NCBI GenBank assembly: GCA_038363005.1
Contig: JBBQBI010000026.1
Span: 9,154-73,153 of the forward strand
Direction of reading: 5' to 3'
DNA length: 64,000 bases
DNA from: JAKOWB01 sp038363005
Lineage (GTDB): Bacteria > Pseudomonadota > Alphaproteobacteria > Kiloniellales > JACOMY01
How positions within the stretch are numbered: the stretch's first letter is position 1; each line of letters starts with the position of its first letter. A program made the translations under genes and the position numbers. The notes beneath the pieces were generated by a model. The model had not been told where the DNA came from. It made no database searches and was given only the letters and a program-made list of their open reading frames with translations. Shown here one piece after another: positions 17,473-25,705 of this stretch.

Positions 17473-17706
17473 GGCTGTCCCCGTCTCGTCCGGCGCGCGA
17501 TCGTTTGCCCATGCCGCACACCATTGCCGCGCGGATGATTGTTGTATTTGGAATTGATGTCAACTTCATTTTGTTTGAAAATGCGCCCATAGTCCACTAG
17601 GGGTTGGTTGCGGCTTTCTGCTGATCGTGCAAAATTTCTGAATAGTGGAACGCGGGCACCAGATCCGCAGGCCCATGGGGATGCAACCAGTTTCGGGAGA
17701 TTGAAC
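17473..17706. promoter_or_regulatory. Divergent promoter region between cassette A and the Dpp-type importer
   Basis: 234-base AT-enriched gap between a minus-strand TTG start and a plus-strand ATG. On the minus strand a consensus -35 TTGACA lies at 17563-17558, with a poor -10 about 17 bases on. TAGTGGA-type words occur at 17643 (plus) and, as GTCCACTA, at 17592; similar words form a direct repeat at 29147-29173. The single region probably coordinates cassette A with its importer. Promoter elements are tentative. Confidence 0.4.
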
Positions 17707-19221
17707 ATGTTCGCTTCGCGATCGCGCACTCTCTTGGCCGCCGGCACATTGTTGGCGCTGTTCGCCACGCCGGCCCTCGCGGCCGACCGCTGCGTCAAAT
17801 TCGCCGTACCAGAGCGCGGCGGCGAGTCGTCCTCGATCGATCCGGCGGTCGCTTTCAATCAGGGCGACTTCTTCAATGTCGGCGCGCTCTACGAGCCGAT
17901 CGTCTGGATCGACAACAACCTCGAAGCCAAGCCGCTGCTGGCGGAATCCTGGGAGAGCAATCCCGAGGCCACGGTGTGGACCTTCCACCTGAAGCACGGC
18001 GTGAAGTTCCACGACGGCACCGAGATGACTTCGAAGGACGTGGTCTGGACCTACCAGCGCATCCTCGATCCCACCACCGGCGTCGCCGCCAAGGAACTGG
18101 CCTTCGTGAAGCCAGGGGATGTCTCCGCGCTCGACGACTACACCGTGCAGTTCCACATCGGCGCGCCGCTGGCCGAGTTTCCTCTGCTGATCGGCAACAA
18201 GTTCGCCTACATCTCCAAGGCCGGCGTCGGCGCGGACGAGCTGGCGAAGAAGTCCTACGGCACCGGCGCTTTCAAGGTTGAAAACTTCAATCCCAGCGAG
18301 CCGGTAGTGCACTTCGCCGCCTTCAAGGACTACTGGGAGGCCGGCTATCCGAAGGCGCCTTGCATCGACCTAGTCTCGATTTCGGAAATCGTGGCCCGCG
18401 CCGCGGCAATCGCTACCGGTGAGGTCGACGTTGCCACCAACATGGACCCCTCCGTCTTCGCCATGTTGAAGTCCAATCCGGACGTCAAGCTGATCCCGGC
18501 CGCACGCGGCACCGTGCTGATGCTGGCGATGTTCACTGACACAGCCCCGTTCAACGACGTCCGCGTCCGCCAGGCAATGAAACTGGTGGTCGATCGTCAG
18601 GCGATCCTCGACACCGTGTTGCTGGGCTACGGCTTCATCGCCAACGACAACCCGATCGCGCTGTCGTCGGCCGACGCCTTCCGATCTGATCCCATACCGC
18701 GGGATGTTGCGAAAGCCAAGCAGCTGCTGGCGGAGGCCGGCTACCCGAACGGCTTGACCATTGACCTCTACGCCGGCGACGTCGCCACCGGCCTGATCTC
18801 GTTGGCCCAGGCGTACCAACAGATGGCGGCCGAAGCCGGCATCACCGTCAACGTCAACATCGCACCGACCGAGACTTATTGGGACGATGTCTGGTTGAAG
18901 CGTTCTTTCGCGGCGACTGCCTGGGGAGCCCGTCCGACGGCGTCCGCGCTGTCGATCGCCTATCGGTCCGATGCGAAGTACAACGAGACGCATTGGAAGA
19001 ACCCAGAGTTCGACGCCCTGCTCGACAAGGCGAATTCGACGCTCGATCCGGAGGAGCGCCGCAAGCTCTACCAGGAGGCGAACAAGCTCATCGCGGAGGA
19101 CGGCGGCGCGATCGGGCCGGTCTTCGCGACGCTGATTGCAGCGGTGCGGACCAACTGTGACGGCTTTGCGCCGCATTCCGACTGGAACCGGGTGGACGTG
19201 AAGAGCCTGCATTGTCAGTAG
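17707..19221 (+). CDS. ABC importer substrate-binding protein, SBP family 5
   Basis: 504 residues. Sec signal peptide MFASRSRTLLAAGTLLALF then ATPALA before ADRC. Family features include LKHGVKFHDGTEMTSKDVVWTYQ and VRVRQAMKLVVDRQAIL. I chose the ATG at 17707, with GGGAGA seven bases upstream; a longer in-frame version would hide the signal peptide. Delivers solute to the permeases encoded next. It lies divergent to cassette A, suggesting it imports that cassette's substrate. Confidence 0.94.
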   Translation: MFASRSRTLLAAGTLLALFATPALAADRCVKFAVPERGGESSSIDPAVAFNQGDFFNVGALYEPIVWIDNNLEAKPLLAESWESNPEATVWTFHLKHGVKFHDGTEMTSKDVVWTYQRILDPTTGVAAKELAFVKPGDVSALDDYTVQFHIGAPLAEFPLLIGNKFAYISKAGVGADELAKKSYGTGAFKVENFNPSEPVVHFAAFKDYWEAGYPKAPCIDLVSISEIVARAAAIATGEVDVATNMDPSVFAMLKSNPDVKLIPAARGTVLMLAMFTDTAPFNDVRVRQAMKLVVDRQAILDTVLLGYGFIANDNPIALSSADAFRSDPIPRDVAKAKQLLAEAGYPNGLTIDLYAGDVATGLISLAQAYQQMAAEAGITVNVNIAPTETYWDDVWLKRSFAATAWGARPTASALSIAYRSDAKYNETHWKNPEFDALLDKANSTLDPEERRKLYQEANKLIAEDGGAIGPVFATLIAAVRTNCDGFAPHSDWNRVDVKSLHCQ

Positions 19222-19254
19222 CGCTCCGCACTGAACGGAGCCAGTCTATCTCGG

Positions 19255-19287
19255 GCGGCCGACGGCTTAGCTGTCGGCCGCTCTTTT
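19255..19287 (+). terminator. Stem-loop with T-run between binding protein and permease genes
   Basis: Perfect 9-bp stem GCGGCCGAC / GTCGGCCGC (19255-19263 and 19273-19281) followed by CTCTTTT. It looks like a rho-independent terminator but lies inside the operon, so partial termination giving excess binding protein is the likely role. Confidence 0.65.
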
Positions 19288-19318
19288 CCATGGCGGTACG
19301 GAGCCTGGCGAGCCCTCC

Positions 19319-20275
19319 ATGATTGCTATGCGGCTGATTACCGGTCGGCTTTTCTTTTCGCTGTTCACGCTCGTGCTGGTCTCGGCGCTGATCTTCATCG
19401 CCATCGAGATCGTTCCTGGGGACGTTGCCAGCCGTATCCTGGGCCGCGATGCGACGCCGGCTCTGCTGGCCAGCGTGCGCGAGCGCATGCACCTCGACGT
19501 GCCGCCGGTCGAGCGGTACTTCAACTGGCTGGGCAACATCGCCTTCCACGCCGACTTCGGGCGCGCGCTGACCAGCGATCAGCCGGTCGGCCAGATCATC
19601 GCGCCGAAGGTGCTGAACACGCTCAAGCTGGCAGCCGTGGCCTTCCTGCTCTACCTGCCCTTGGCGCTGATCCCGGCCGCCCTCCAAGCGCTGCACCGCG
19701 AACGCCCGCTGGACCACGGCCTCTCGGTCATCAACCTCGTGCTGCTGTCGATCCCCGACTTCCTCCTGGGAACCATCTTGATGATTCTCTTCGTCGTGAA
19801 CTGGCAGTGGTTCCCGGCCATCGCCGGGCTGCGCGACACCGCCTCCCTGGGGCAATTCCTTTGGGCCGTGACGCTACCGGCGCTGACCCTCGCCATCACG
19901 ATGGCCGTCTATGCCAGCCGCATGCTGCGCGACAACCTGATCGAGGTGCTCGACGCCGAGTACATCCGCATGGCGGAACTCAAGGGCCTGTCGCGCCTGG
20001 CCGTACTGCTGCGCCACGCGTTGCCGAACTCGCTGATCCCGACGCTGAACGTTACCGCGCTCAACCTCGCCTACATCATCGGCGGCGTGGTCATCGTCGA
20101 ACGCCTTTTCACCTATCCCGGTTTCGGCAGCCTGATGATCGACTCCCTGCAGCTGCAGGATGCGCCGCTGGTCGAGGCCACGGTGCTGATCTCCGCGGCG
20201 ATCTACATCGGCGCCAACCTGTTGGCCGACATCGGCGCCATCCTGCTGAACCCGCGACTCCGGCGCGCCTCCTGA
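19319..20275 (+). CDS. ABC importer permease, DppB type
   Basis: 318 residues. The N-terminal membrane segment is followed by DFGRALTSDQPVGQ, and the C-terminal region has VVIVERLFTYPGFGSLM, both typical of DppB. About six membrane segments. The stop overlaps the next ATG (TGATG). A fragment of a close homologue survives at 9837-10106. Start ATG 19319; an ATG three codons on (19328) is equally possible. Confidence 0.94.
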   Translation: MIAMRLITGRLFFSLFTLVLVSALIFIAIEIVPGDVASRILGRDATPALLASVRERMHLDVPPVERYFNWLGNIAFHADFGRALTSDQPVGQIIAPKVLNTLKLAAVAFLLYLPLALIPAALQALHRERPLDHGLSVINLVLLSIPDFLLGTILMILFVVNWQWFPAIAGLRDTASLGQFLWAVTLPALTLAITMAVYASRMLRDNLIEVLDAEYIRMAELKGLSRLAVLLRHALPNSLIPTLNVTALNLAYIIGGVVIVERLFTYPGFGSLMIDSLQLQDAPLVEATVLISAAIYIGANLLADIGAILLNPRLRRAS

Positions 20276-21174
20276 TGTCCGACAGCCCGCAGCCCGACCT
20301 GGTCGCGCCACCGTCACGGCGTCGCGCCTTCGGACAGTTCTGGCGCTCCGCGCCAACCAGCTTCAAGGCCGGCACCATCGTCCTGCTGATCCATGTCCTC
20401 GTGGCGGCGACCGGTCCCTTCTGGGCACCCTTCGGCGCCGGGGAGATGCGAACCGGTGTCCCGCTCTCCGGTGTCAGCTGGCTACATCCCTTCGGCGTCG
20501 ACCAGCTCGGCCGCGATGTCTTTAGCCGCGTCGTGCACGGCGGGCACATCGTCATCCTGCTGTCGCTCAGCGGTACGCTGCTGGGTCTGGTGATCGGCGC
20601 GGTGGTCGGCCTGCTTTCCGGTTACTGGGGTGGTTGGGTCGACGAGTTGCTGCAGCGGCTGCTCGAGGCAATGATCTCCATCCCCTTTCTGGTGCTGGCG
20701 CTGCTCGCGGTGATCACGGCCGGGCCGCAGCTGTCCGGCAGCCCGGTGATGGTTGCCCTGGTGGTGGCCTTCGTCTACGCGCCGCGCATCGCCCGCATGG
20801 CGCGCGCGGCCGCCCTTGACATCGTGACGCGCGACTACGTGTTAGTCGCCAGGCTGCGCGGCGAGAGTGCCTGGTCGATCATGCGCCGCGAGCTGCTGCC
20901 CAATGCCTCGGGTGTGCTGCTGGTCGAGTTCGCGTTGCGCGCCGGTTACGCCCCGGTCCTGATCGGGTCGCTAGGTTTCCTCGGCTTCGGCATGAAGCCC
21001 CCGACGCCCGAATGGGGTCTGATGATCGCCGACAACCGCCAGCTGATATTCGCTTCGCCGATCACCGTTCTGGGGCCGGGCCTGATGCTGGCGACGCTGG
21101 TCGTCGGCCTGAACCTCTTCACCGAGGGCCTGGCCCGCATTCTCGGCCGCAGCACGCGGCCGGTGGCACGATGA
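20275..21174 (+). CDS. ABC importer permease, DppC type
   Basis: 299 residues. GVDQLGRDVFSRVVHGGHI identifies the DppC family. Several membrane segments surround the cytoplasmic loop VARLRGESAWSIMRRELLPN, which contacts the ATPase. It starts within the stop of dppB (TGATG) and is followed 10 bases later by the fused ATPase. Forms the channel with the DppB partner. Confidence 0.94.
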   Translation: MSDSPQPDLVAPPSRRRAFGQFWRSAPTSFKAGTIVLLIHVLVAATGPFWAPFGAGEMRTGVPLSGVSWLHPFGVDQLGRDVFSRVVHGGHIVILLSLSGTLLGLVIGAVVGLLSGYWGGWVDELLQRLLEAMISIPFLVLALLAVITAGPQLSGSPVMVALVVAFVYAPRIARMARAAALDIVTRDYVLVARLRGESAWSIMRRELLPNASGVLLVEFALRAGYAPVLIGSLGFLGFGMKPPTPEWGLMIADNRQLIFASPITVLGPGLMLATLVVGLNLFTEGLARILGRSTRPVAR

Positions 21175-21184
21175 AGGCCCCGCG

Positions 21185-23218
21185 ATGAACGCGCCTGATC
21201 CGCCGCCACCCCTGCTCAGCGTCGTCGGCCTCGACCTCGCCTACCGGCACGGCGAGTCCTGGCGACGCATCCTGCACGGGGTTTCCTTCGACATCCTGCC
21301 GGGCGAAGTTTTTGGCTTAGTCGGCGAGTCCGGAAGCGGCAAATCGACCGTCGCCTACCAGCTCCTGGGTTACCGCCATCCCAACGCGCGCATCGAGGGC
21401 GGCGCGGTGCAGTTCCGCGGCCGCGACCTGCTGCACATCGAGCGCCGCGAGCTAAACGACCTGCGTGGCGACCGAATCGCGCTGGTGCCGCAGAACCCGA
21501 CCACCGCGCTCAGCCCGGCGATGCGCGTCAGTCGACAGATAGCCGAAGTTCTACGCTGGCACGGCGCCGTCCTGGACAGTGCTGCCGCGCAGCGGCGGGT
21601 GCAGGAGCTTCTGGACGAAGTCGGCCTGCCCGGCAGCGCCGCGCGCCGCTATCCGCATCAGCTTTCCGGCGGCCAGCAGCAGCGCGTCTGCATCGCCATG
21701 GCGCTGGCCTGCCGCCCCGACCTGCTGGTGCTGGACGAGCCGACCACCGGCCTCGACGTCACCACGCAGGACCAGATCATCCGCCTACTGGCCGACCTGC
21801 GCTCGCGGCTCGGCATGTCGATGCTCTACGTGACGCACGATCTCGGCGTGCTGGCGGAGATCGCCGACCGGGTCGGCGTGCTTTACGCCGGCCACCTGAT
21901 CGAGACCGCGCCGGCCGCAACGCTGTTCCATCGTCCCGGGCACCCCTACACGCGCGGCCTGATCGCCTCGCGGCCGCAGATCGATCCGGCGCGGGCCGTG
22001 GCGGGCGAGCGGCTGCGCGGGTTGCTGCGCCGTGACCAGCTGCCGCCTGGCTGCCCCTTCGCGCCACGCTGCGACTTCGCCGAGCCCTCCTGTTCCGTAA
22101 ACTCGCAGCGGCTCGAGCGCATCGAGCCGCGCCACTGGGTCGCCTGCCAGCGCTGGCGCGAGCTGCCGGAGCCGGTCGCGCAGCCGCAGCAGCGCTCGGG
22201 CGTGCTGCGCGACGACGGCTCGGGACCCCTGCTGACGCTCGAGCGGGTCACGCTGGGCTACGGCGGCCACCGCCGGCATGGCCTGCCGCCGGTGGTGCAG
22301 GATCTGACGATCACGGTCGGCCGGAGCGAGATTGTCGCGCTGGTTGGCGAGTCGGGCAGCGGCAAGTCCACCGTCGCGCGCGCCATCAGCGGCCTGCTGG
22401 CGCCGCTGGCGGGCAGCATCGGATTCGCCGGAGAGTTGCTTGCCGGGAACCTGCGGCGGCGCAATCCCCGGCTCCGTCGCCTGATCCAGTTCATCTTTCA
22501 GAATCCCGACGCCTCGCTGAACCCGCGGGCGCGGGTGGGCGAGATCGTCGGCCGGCCGCTGCAACTCTTCTTTCGCCCGGGTCGCGCCGAGCTGCGACGA
22601 CGTACCCTGCAGGCGCTGGACGACGTACGCCTCGGCCCCGATTACCTGGCGCGCTTTCCCGACCAGCTGTCGGGCGGCGAGCGCCAGCGCGTCGCCATCG
22701 CCCGCGCCCTGGCCTGCGAGCCCGAGCTGCTGCTGTGCGACGAGGTCCTCTCGGCGCTCGATGTCTCGGTGCAGGCCGAGGTGCTGGACCTGCTGGGCCG
22801 TCTCCGGCGCGAGCGCGGCCTTGCCATGCTGTTCATCACGCACGACCTGGCGGTGGTGCGCGCGCTGGCCGACCGGGTGGGCGTGCTGTACCGCGGCCAA
22901 CTGATGCAGCTGAGTAGCGTCGCCGCCACCTTCTGTGCGCCTTTCCACCCCTACACGCTGAGCTTGCTGCTGGCAGTGCCGGGGGCCCGGCCGCCCGGCG
23001 CGCCAGCGCTGCCGCCAGCGGCGCACGCGCCCGGCAGCTATGCCGGCTGCGCTTTTGCCGGGCGCTGCCCCTTGCAACAGGGCTCACTCTGCGAGACCAC
23101 TCCGCCACCCTGGCGTGAGGCCGGTCCGGACCTGGCCATCCGCTGCCACATCCCTTTGCCCGAGCTAGCGCAGCTCGCCGCTGCCCCCGGTGCTATGATC
23201 CCCACAGAAGCACCCTGA
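21185..23218 (+). CDS. Fused double ABC ATPase (DppD-DppF in one chain)
   Basis: 677 residues with two complete nucleotide-binding domains. Domain 1: GESGSGKST, LSGGQQQRV, LVLDEPTTGLD, then a Cys-rich tail CPFAPRCDFAEPSC. Domain 2: GESGSGKST, LSGGERQRV, LLCDEVLSALD, then CAFAGRCPLQQGSLC. Peptide importers usually encode these as two proteins; here they are one chain. The Cys-rich tails resemble those reported to hold Fe-S clusters in some DppD proteins. ATG 21185; its stop overlaps the aldolase start. Confidence 0.94.
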   Translation: MNAPDPPPPLLSVVGLDLAYRHGESWRRILHGVSFDILPGEVFGLVGESGSGKSTVAYQLLGYRHPNARIEGGAVQFRGRDLLHIERRELNDLRGDRIALVPQNPTTALSPAMRVSRQIAEVLRWHGAVLDSAAAQRRVQELLDEVGLPGSAARRYPHQLSGGQQQRVCIAMALACRPDLLVLDEPTTGLDVTTQDQIIRLLADLRSRLGMSMLYVTHDLGVLAEIADRVGVLYAGHLIETAPAATLFHRPGHPYTRGLIASRPQIDPARAVAGERLRGLLRRDQLPPGCPFAPRCDFAEPSCSVNSQRLERIEPRHWVACQRWRELPEPVAQPQQRSGVLRDDGSGPLLTLERVTLGYGGHRRHGLPPVVQDLTITVGRSEIVALVGESGSGKSTVARAISGLLAPLAGSIGFAGELLAGNLRRRNPRLRRLIQFIFQNPDASLNPRARVGEIVGRPLQLFFRPGRAELRRRTLQALDDVRLGPDYLARFPDQLSGGERQRVAIARALACEPELLLCDEVLSALDVSVQAEVLDLLGRLRRERGLAMLFITHDLAVVRALADRVGVLYRGQLMQLSSVAATFCAPFHPYTLSLLLAVPGARPPGAPALPPAAHAPGSYAGCAFAGRCPLQQGSLCETTPPPWREAGPDLAIRCHIPLPELAQLAAAPGAMIPTEAP

Positions 23219-23964
23219 TGAACATCAAGCCGCAGGCCCGCAGCAACCGTCGCGACAACCAGCGCGTCCAGCTCGCCGCCGCCCACCGCATGGCCGTGCT
23301 CGACGGTCTGAACGAGGGCACCTGGAACCACTTCAGCGCCATCGTGCCGGAGCGGCCGGACCACATGCTGGCGACGCCGGTCGACCGGCACTGGCGCCGC
23401 GTCACCGCCAGCAACCTGGTGGAGGTCGACCCTGAGGGCCGCGCCGTCGATCCGCGCCAGGCGTTCGACGATTCCGCTTACTACATCCACTACCCGATCC
23501 ACGCCGCGCGGGCCGACGCGGTCTGCGTGCTGCACGCCCATCCACCCTACGCAACGGCGCTCTCCATGCTGGCTGACGGGCAGCTGCTCTACGCCGAGCA
23601 GAATGCCGCCTCGCTCTACGACCGGGTCGCCTACTACGACGAGTACGACGGCTTCGTGCTGGACCAGGACCGCGCCCAGCGGCTGGTCGACGCGCTGGGC
23701 GACAAGCGCGTGCTGATGCTGCGCAGCCACGGCGTGCTGGTGGTGGGCCCCAGCATCGCCGAGGCCTACACCGACCTCTACTCGCTGGAACGCGCCTGCA
23801 TGTTCCAGGCGCACGCCCAGGCGATGGGCGGCAAGCTGAAGCCGATCCCGGCCGAGGTCGGCCGCGCCACCGCGGCGGCGGCCGACGTCATCGGCTACAA
23901 GCTGACCCACTTCGACGCCATGTGCAGCCTACTCGACGACGAGCAGCCCGACTATCGGGACTAG
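23218..23964 (+). CDS. Class II aldolase/adducin-family protein
   Basis: 248 residues. Zinc-site motifs are HAHPPY (two His) and RSHGVLV (third His); the active-site Asn/Gly region appears as NEGTWNHFSAIVP. This family includes fuculose-phosphate aldolase and many proteins of unknown role, often annotated in side-chain or opine-type catabolism. It overlaps the ATPase stop (TGATGA), so it belongs to the importer operon. It ends in a CTAG shared with the convergent RidA remnant. Reaction not assignable. Confidence 0.85.
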   Translation: MNIKPQARSNRRDNQRVQLAAAHRMAVLDGLNEGTWNHFSAIVPERPDHMLATPVDRHWRRVTASNLVEVDPEGRAVDPRQAFDDSAYYIHYPIHAARADAVCVLHAHPPYATALSMLADGQLLYAEQNAASLYDRVAYYDEYDGFVLDQDRAQRLVDALGDKRVLMLRSHGVLVVGPSIAEAYTDLYSLERACMFQAHAQAMGGKLKPIPAEVGRATAAAADVIGYKLTHFDAMCSLLDDEQPDYRD

Positions 23965-24277
23965 GCCGCGCCGATGTGGGCGTGCACCAGCATCTCGACG
24001 TTCATGCCCGGCACCAGCAGCCCGGCGACGACCGTGGCGCGGTTGGGGTAGGGCTCGATGAAGTACTCCTTGTAGACTTCGTTCATCGCTGCGAAGTGCT
24101 TGGCGTCTGTGATGTAGATCATGACCTGCGTGACGTCGGCCAGCGTGCCGCCGGCCGCCGCCATATCTCGCCTGGCGCCACTGCGACGCTGACGTCCTTC
24201 AGGATGGTGGCCGCGCCGATCCGTCGGGTCAGGCTGTCGACCTGCACCATCGTGCTCGGGCCCACGGCGGCGGTCAT
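23961..24277 (-). pseudogene. RidA (YjgF)-family gene, C-terminal part only
   Basis: Residues MAAAGGTLADVTQVMIYITD, then PNRATVVAGLLVPG and MNVEMLVHAH, match the C-terminal two thirds of RidA, including the conserved Arg and Glu. The N-terminal third cannot be found in the same frame. Sequence from the ATG at 24277 reads VQVDSLTRRIGAATILKDVS then VAVAPGEI, in another frame; it looks more like the start of an ABC ATPase than RidA. A deletion or recombination has joined unrelated pieces, or a frameshift hides a divergent N-terminus. Confidence 0.55.
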
Positions 24278-24281
24278 GGCG

Positions 24282-25694
24282 CTATTCCACGCGCGGCCAG
24301 GCCGGCAGTGCGTTCATGCCGATGCGCCCCAGCATGCGGCGGGCCGACTCGCGCACCTTGGCCTGCACCTGCAACTCGTCCAGCTGGGTGTGGCGGCCCT
24401 TGCGCACCACCACGCGGCCATCGACCAGCACGGTGTCGACCGACTTCGGCCCGTGCGACAGCACCAGTCCCTGCACCTCGTCCAGTGCCGGCTGCGCCTC
24501 GTTGCTGTCGGGCGAGCGCAGCACGATGTCGGCGCGCTTGCCGACCTCGAGCGAGCCGATGTCGGCATCGCGGCCGATCGCCTTGGCGCCGCCGATGGTC
24601 AGCATGGTGAGCGCGTCCTCCGGCCCCAGGGCGGTGCGGTCGCGCCGCTTGTCGCGCGAGGTCAGCACCGTCAGCACGCCCTGCTGATTCAGGTCGAAGC
24701 GCAGCGCCGAGTTGCCCGAGTCCGAGCCCAGCGCCACCTTGCAGCCGCGCTTGTAGAGTTCGTCGTGCCGGCCGTGCGCCGTGCCGCCGGCGCCCCAGAT
24801 CATCGACGAAGTCAGGCACCAGGTGATGCCCATGCCGCTGGCGATGATCGCATCGGCCTCGTCGTCTCGGATGATGTTCATATGGGTGAATAGGCAGTTC
24901 GGCCCCAGCGCGCCGATCTCGGCATAGTGCACCAGCGGGTGCTTGCCGTAGCGCTTCTCGTCGGCGGCGGTGTCGCCGCGCGAGAAGGACTGGTGCTGGC
25001 TGAAGGTGACGCCGCCGACATCCGCTGCCGCCTTGGCCGCCAGCATCAGCTCGTCCGACGAGGCGCCCATGCCGTACACCGCGACGTGGCCGCGCACCAG
25101 CGCGTCCGGATCCTTGTTGCGCTTCAGCTGTCCGCCCAGCTCCGCCAGGCAGCGTTGAGTGGTGGCCGGGCGCTTGCGCAGGCCGGCACCGGGTTCGGCG
25201 ACGTCGGACATCCAGGAATCCGCGACCAGGCCGCGGATGCCGGCGTCCTGCATCGCACCGGCCACCACGTCGGGCTGGATCGCAGTGCCGGTCTCCATGA
25301 TGCAGGTGGTGCCGTTGGCCAGCATCTCGACGAAGGCATGCAGCGCGCTGGCATACTCGTCGGCATCCTCGGTGGCGTTCCACCAGCGGTCGTAGAACTC
25401 CATGCCATCCTTCCAGCCCATGCTGTCGGGGAATGCGCCGCGCGAGTTCACCAGCGTGGTGTGGACGTGGCTGTCGATGTAGCCGGGGTGCACCAGGCCA
25501 CCCTGGGCATCCAGCACCCGGCGCGCGGTCCAGGCCGGCAGCACCTCGCGCTCGGGACCGACCGCGGCGATGCGATTGCCGGCGATGGCGATGGCGCCCT
25601 TGGGGAAGATCTCGCGCCGTTCGTTCATCGAGATCACGCGGGCGTTCTGGATGATGGTGTCGCAGGCCTGCGGCGCGGCCGGTTTGCTGGACAT
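24282..25694 (-). CDS. Amidohydrolase-superfamily hydrolase (second paralogue)
   Basis: 470 residues. H76-V-H78 in DSHVH, later His in FSQHQS and FTHMN, and Asp in LGSDSGN give a complete metal/catalytic set. Same subfamily and length as the proteins at 11.1 and 37.7 kb, but it lies in a different gene neighbourhood, 11 bases downstream of the formamidase-like gene. ATG 25694 with a GGAAG ribosome-binding site. Likely hydrolyses an amide or related C-N bond in the same pathway as that enzyme. Confidence 0.9.
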   Translation of the reverse strand: MSSKPAAPQACDTIIQNARVISMNERREIFPKGAIAIAGNRIAAVGPEREVLPAWTARRVLDAQGGLVHPGYIDSHVHTTLVNSRGAFPDSMGWKDGMEFYDRWWNATEDADEYASALHAFVEMLANGTTCIMETGTAIQPDVVAGAMQDAGIRGLVADSWMSDVAEPGAGLRKRPATTQRCLAELGGQLKRNKDPDALVRGHVAVYGMGASSDELMLAAKAAADVGGVTFSQHQSFSRGDTAADEKRYGKHPLVHYAEIGALGPNCLFTHMNIIRDDEADAIIASGMGITWCLTSSMIWGAGGTAHGRHDELYKRGCKVALGSDSGNSALRFDLNQQGVLTVLTSRDKRRDRTALGPEDALTMLTIGGAKAIGRDADIGSLEVGKRADIVLRSPDSNEAQPALDEVQGLVLSHGPKSVDTVLVDGRVVVRKGRHTQLDELQVQAKVRESARRMLGRIGMNALPAWPRVE

Positions 25695-25705
25695 GGGACT
25701 TCTTC

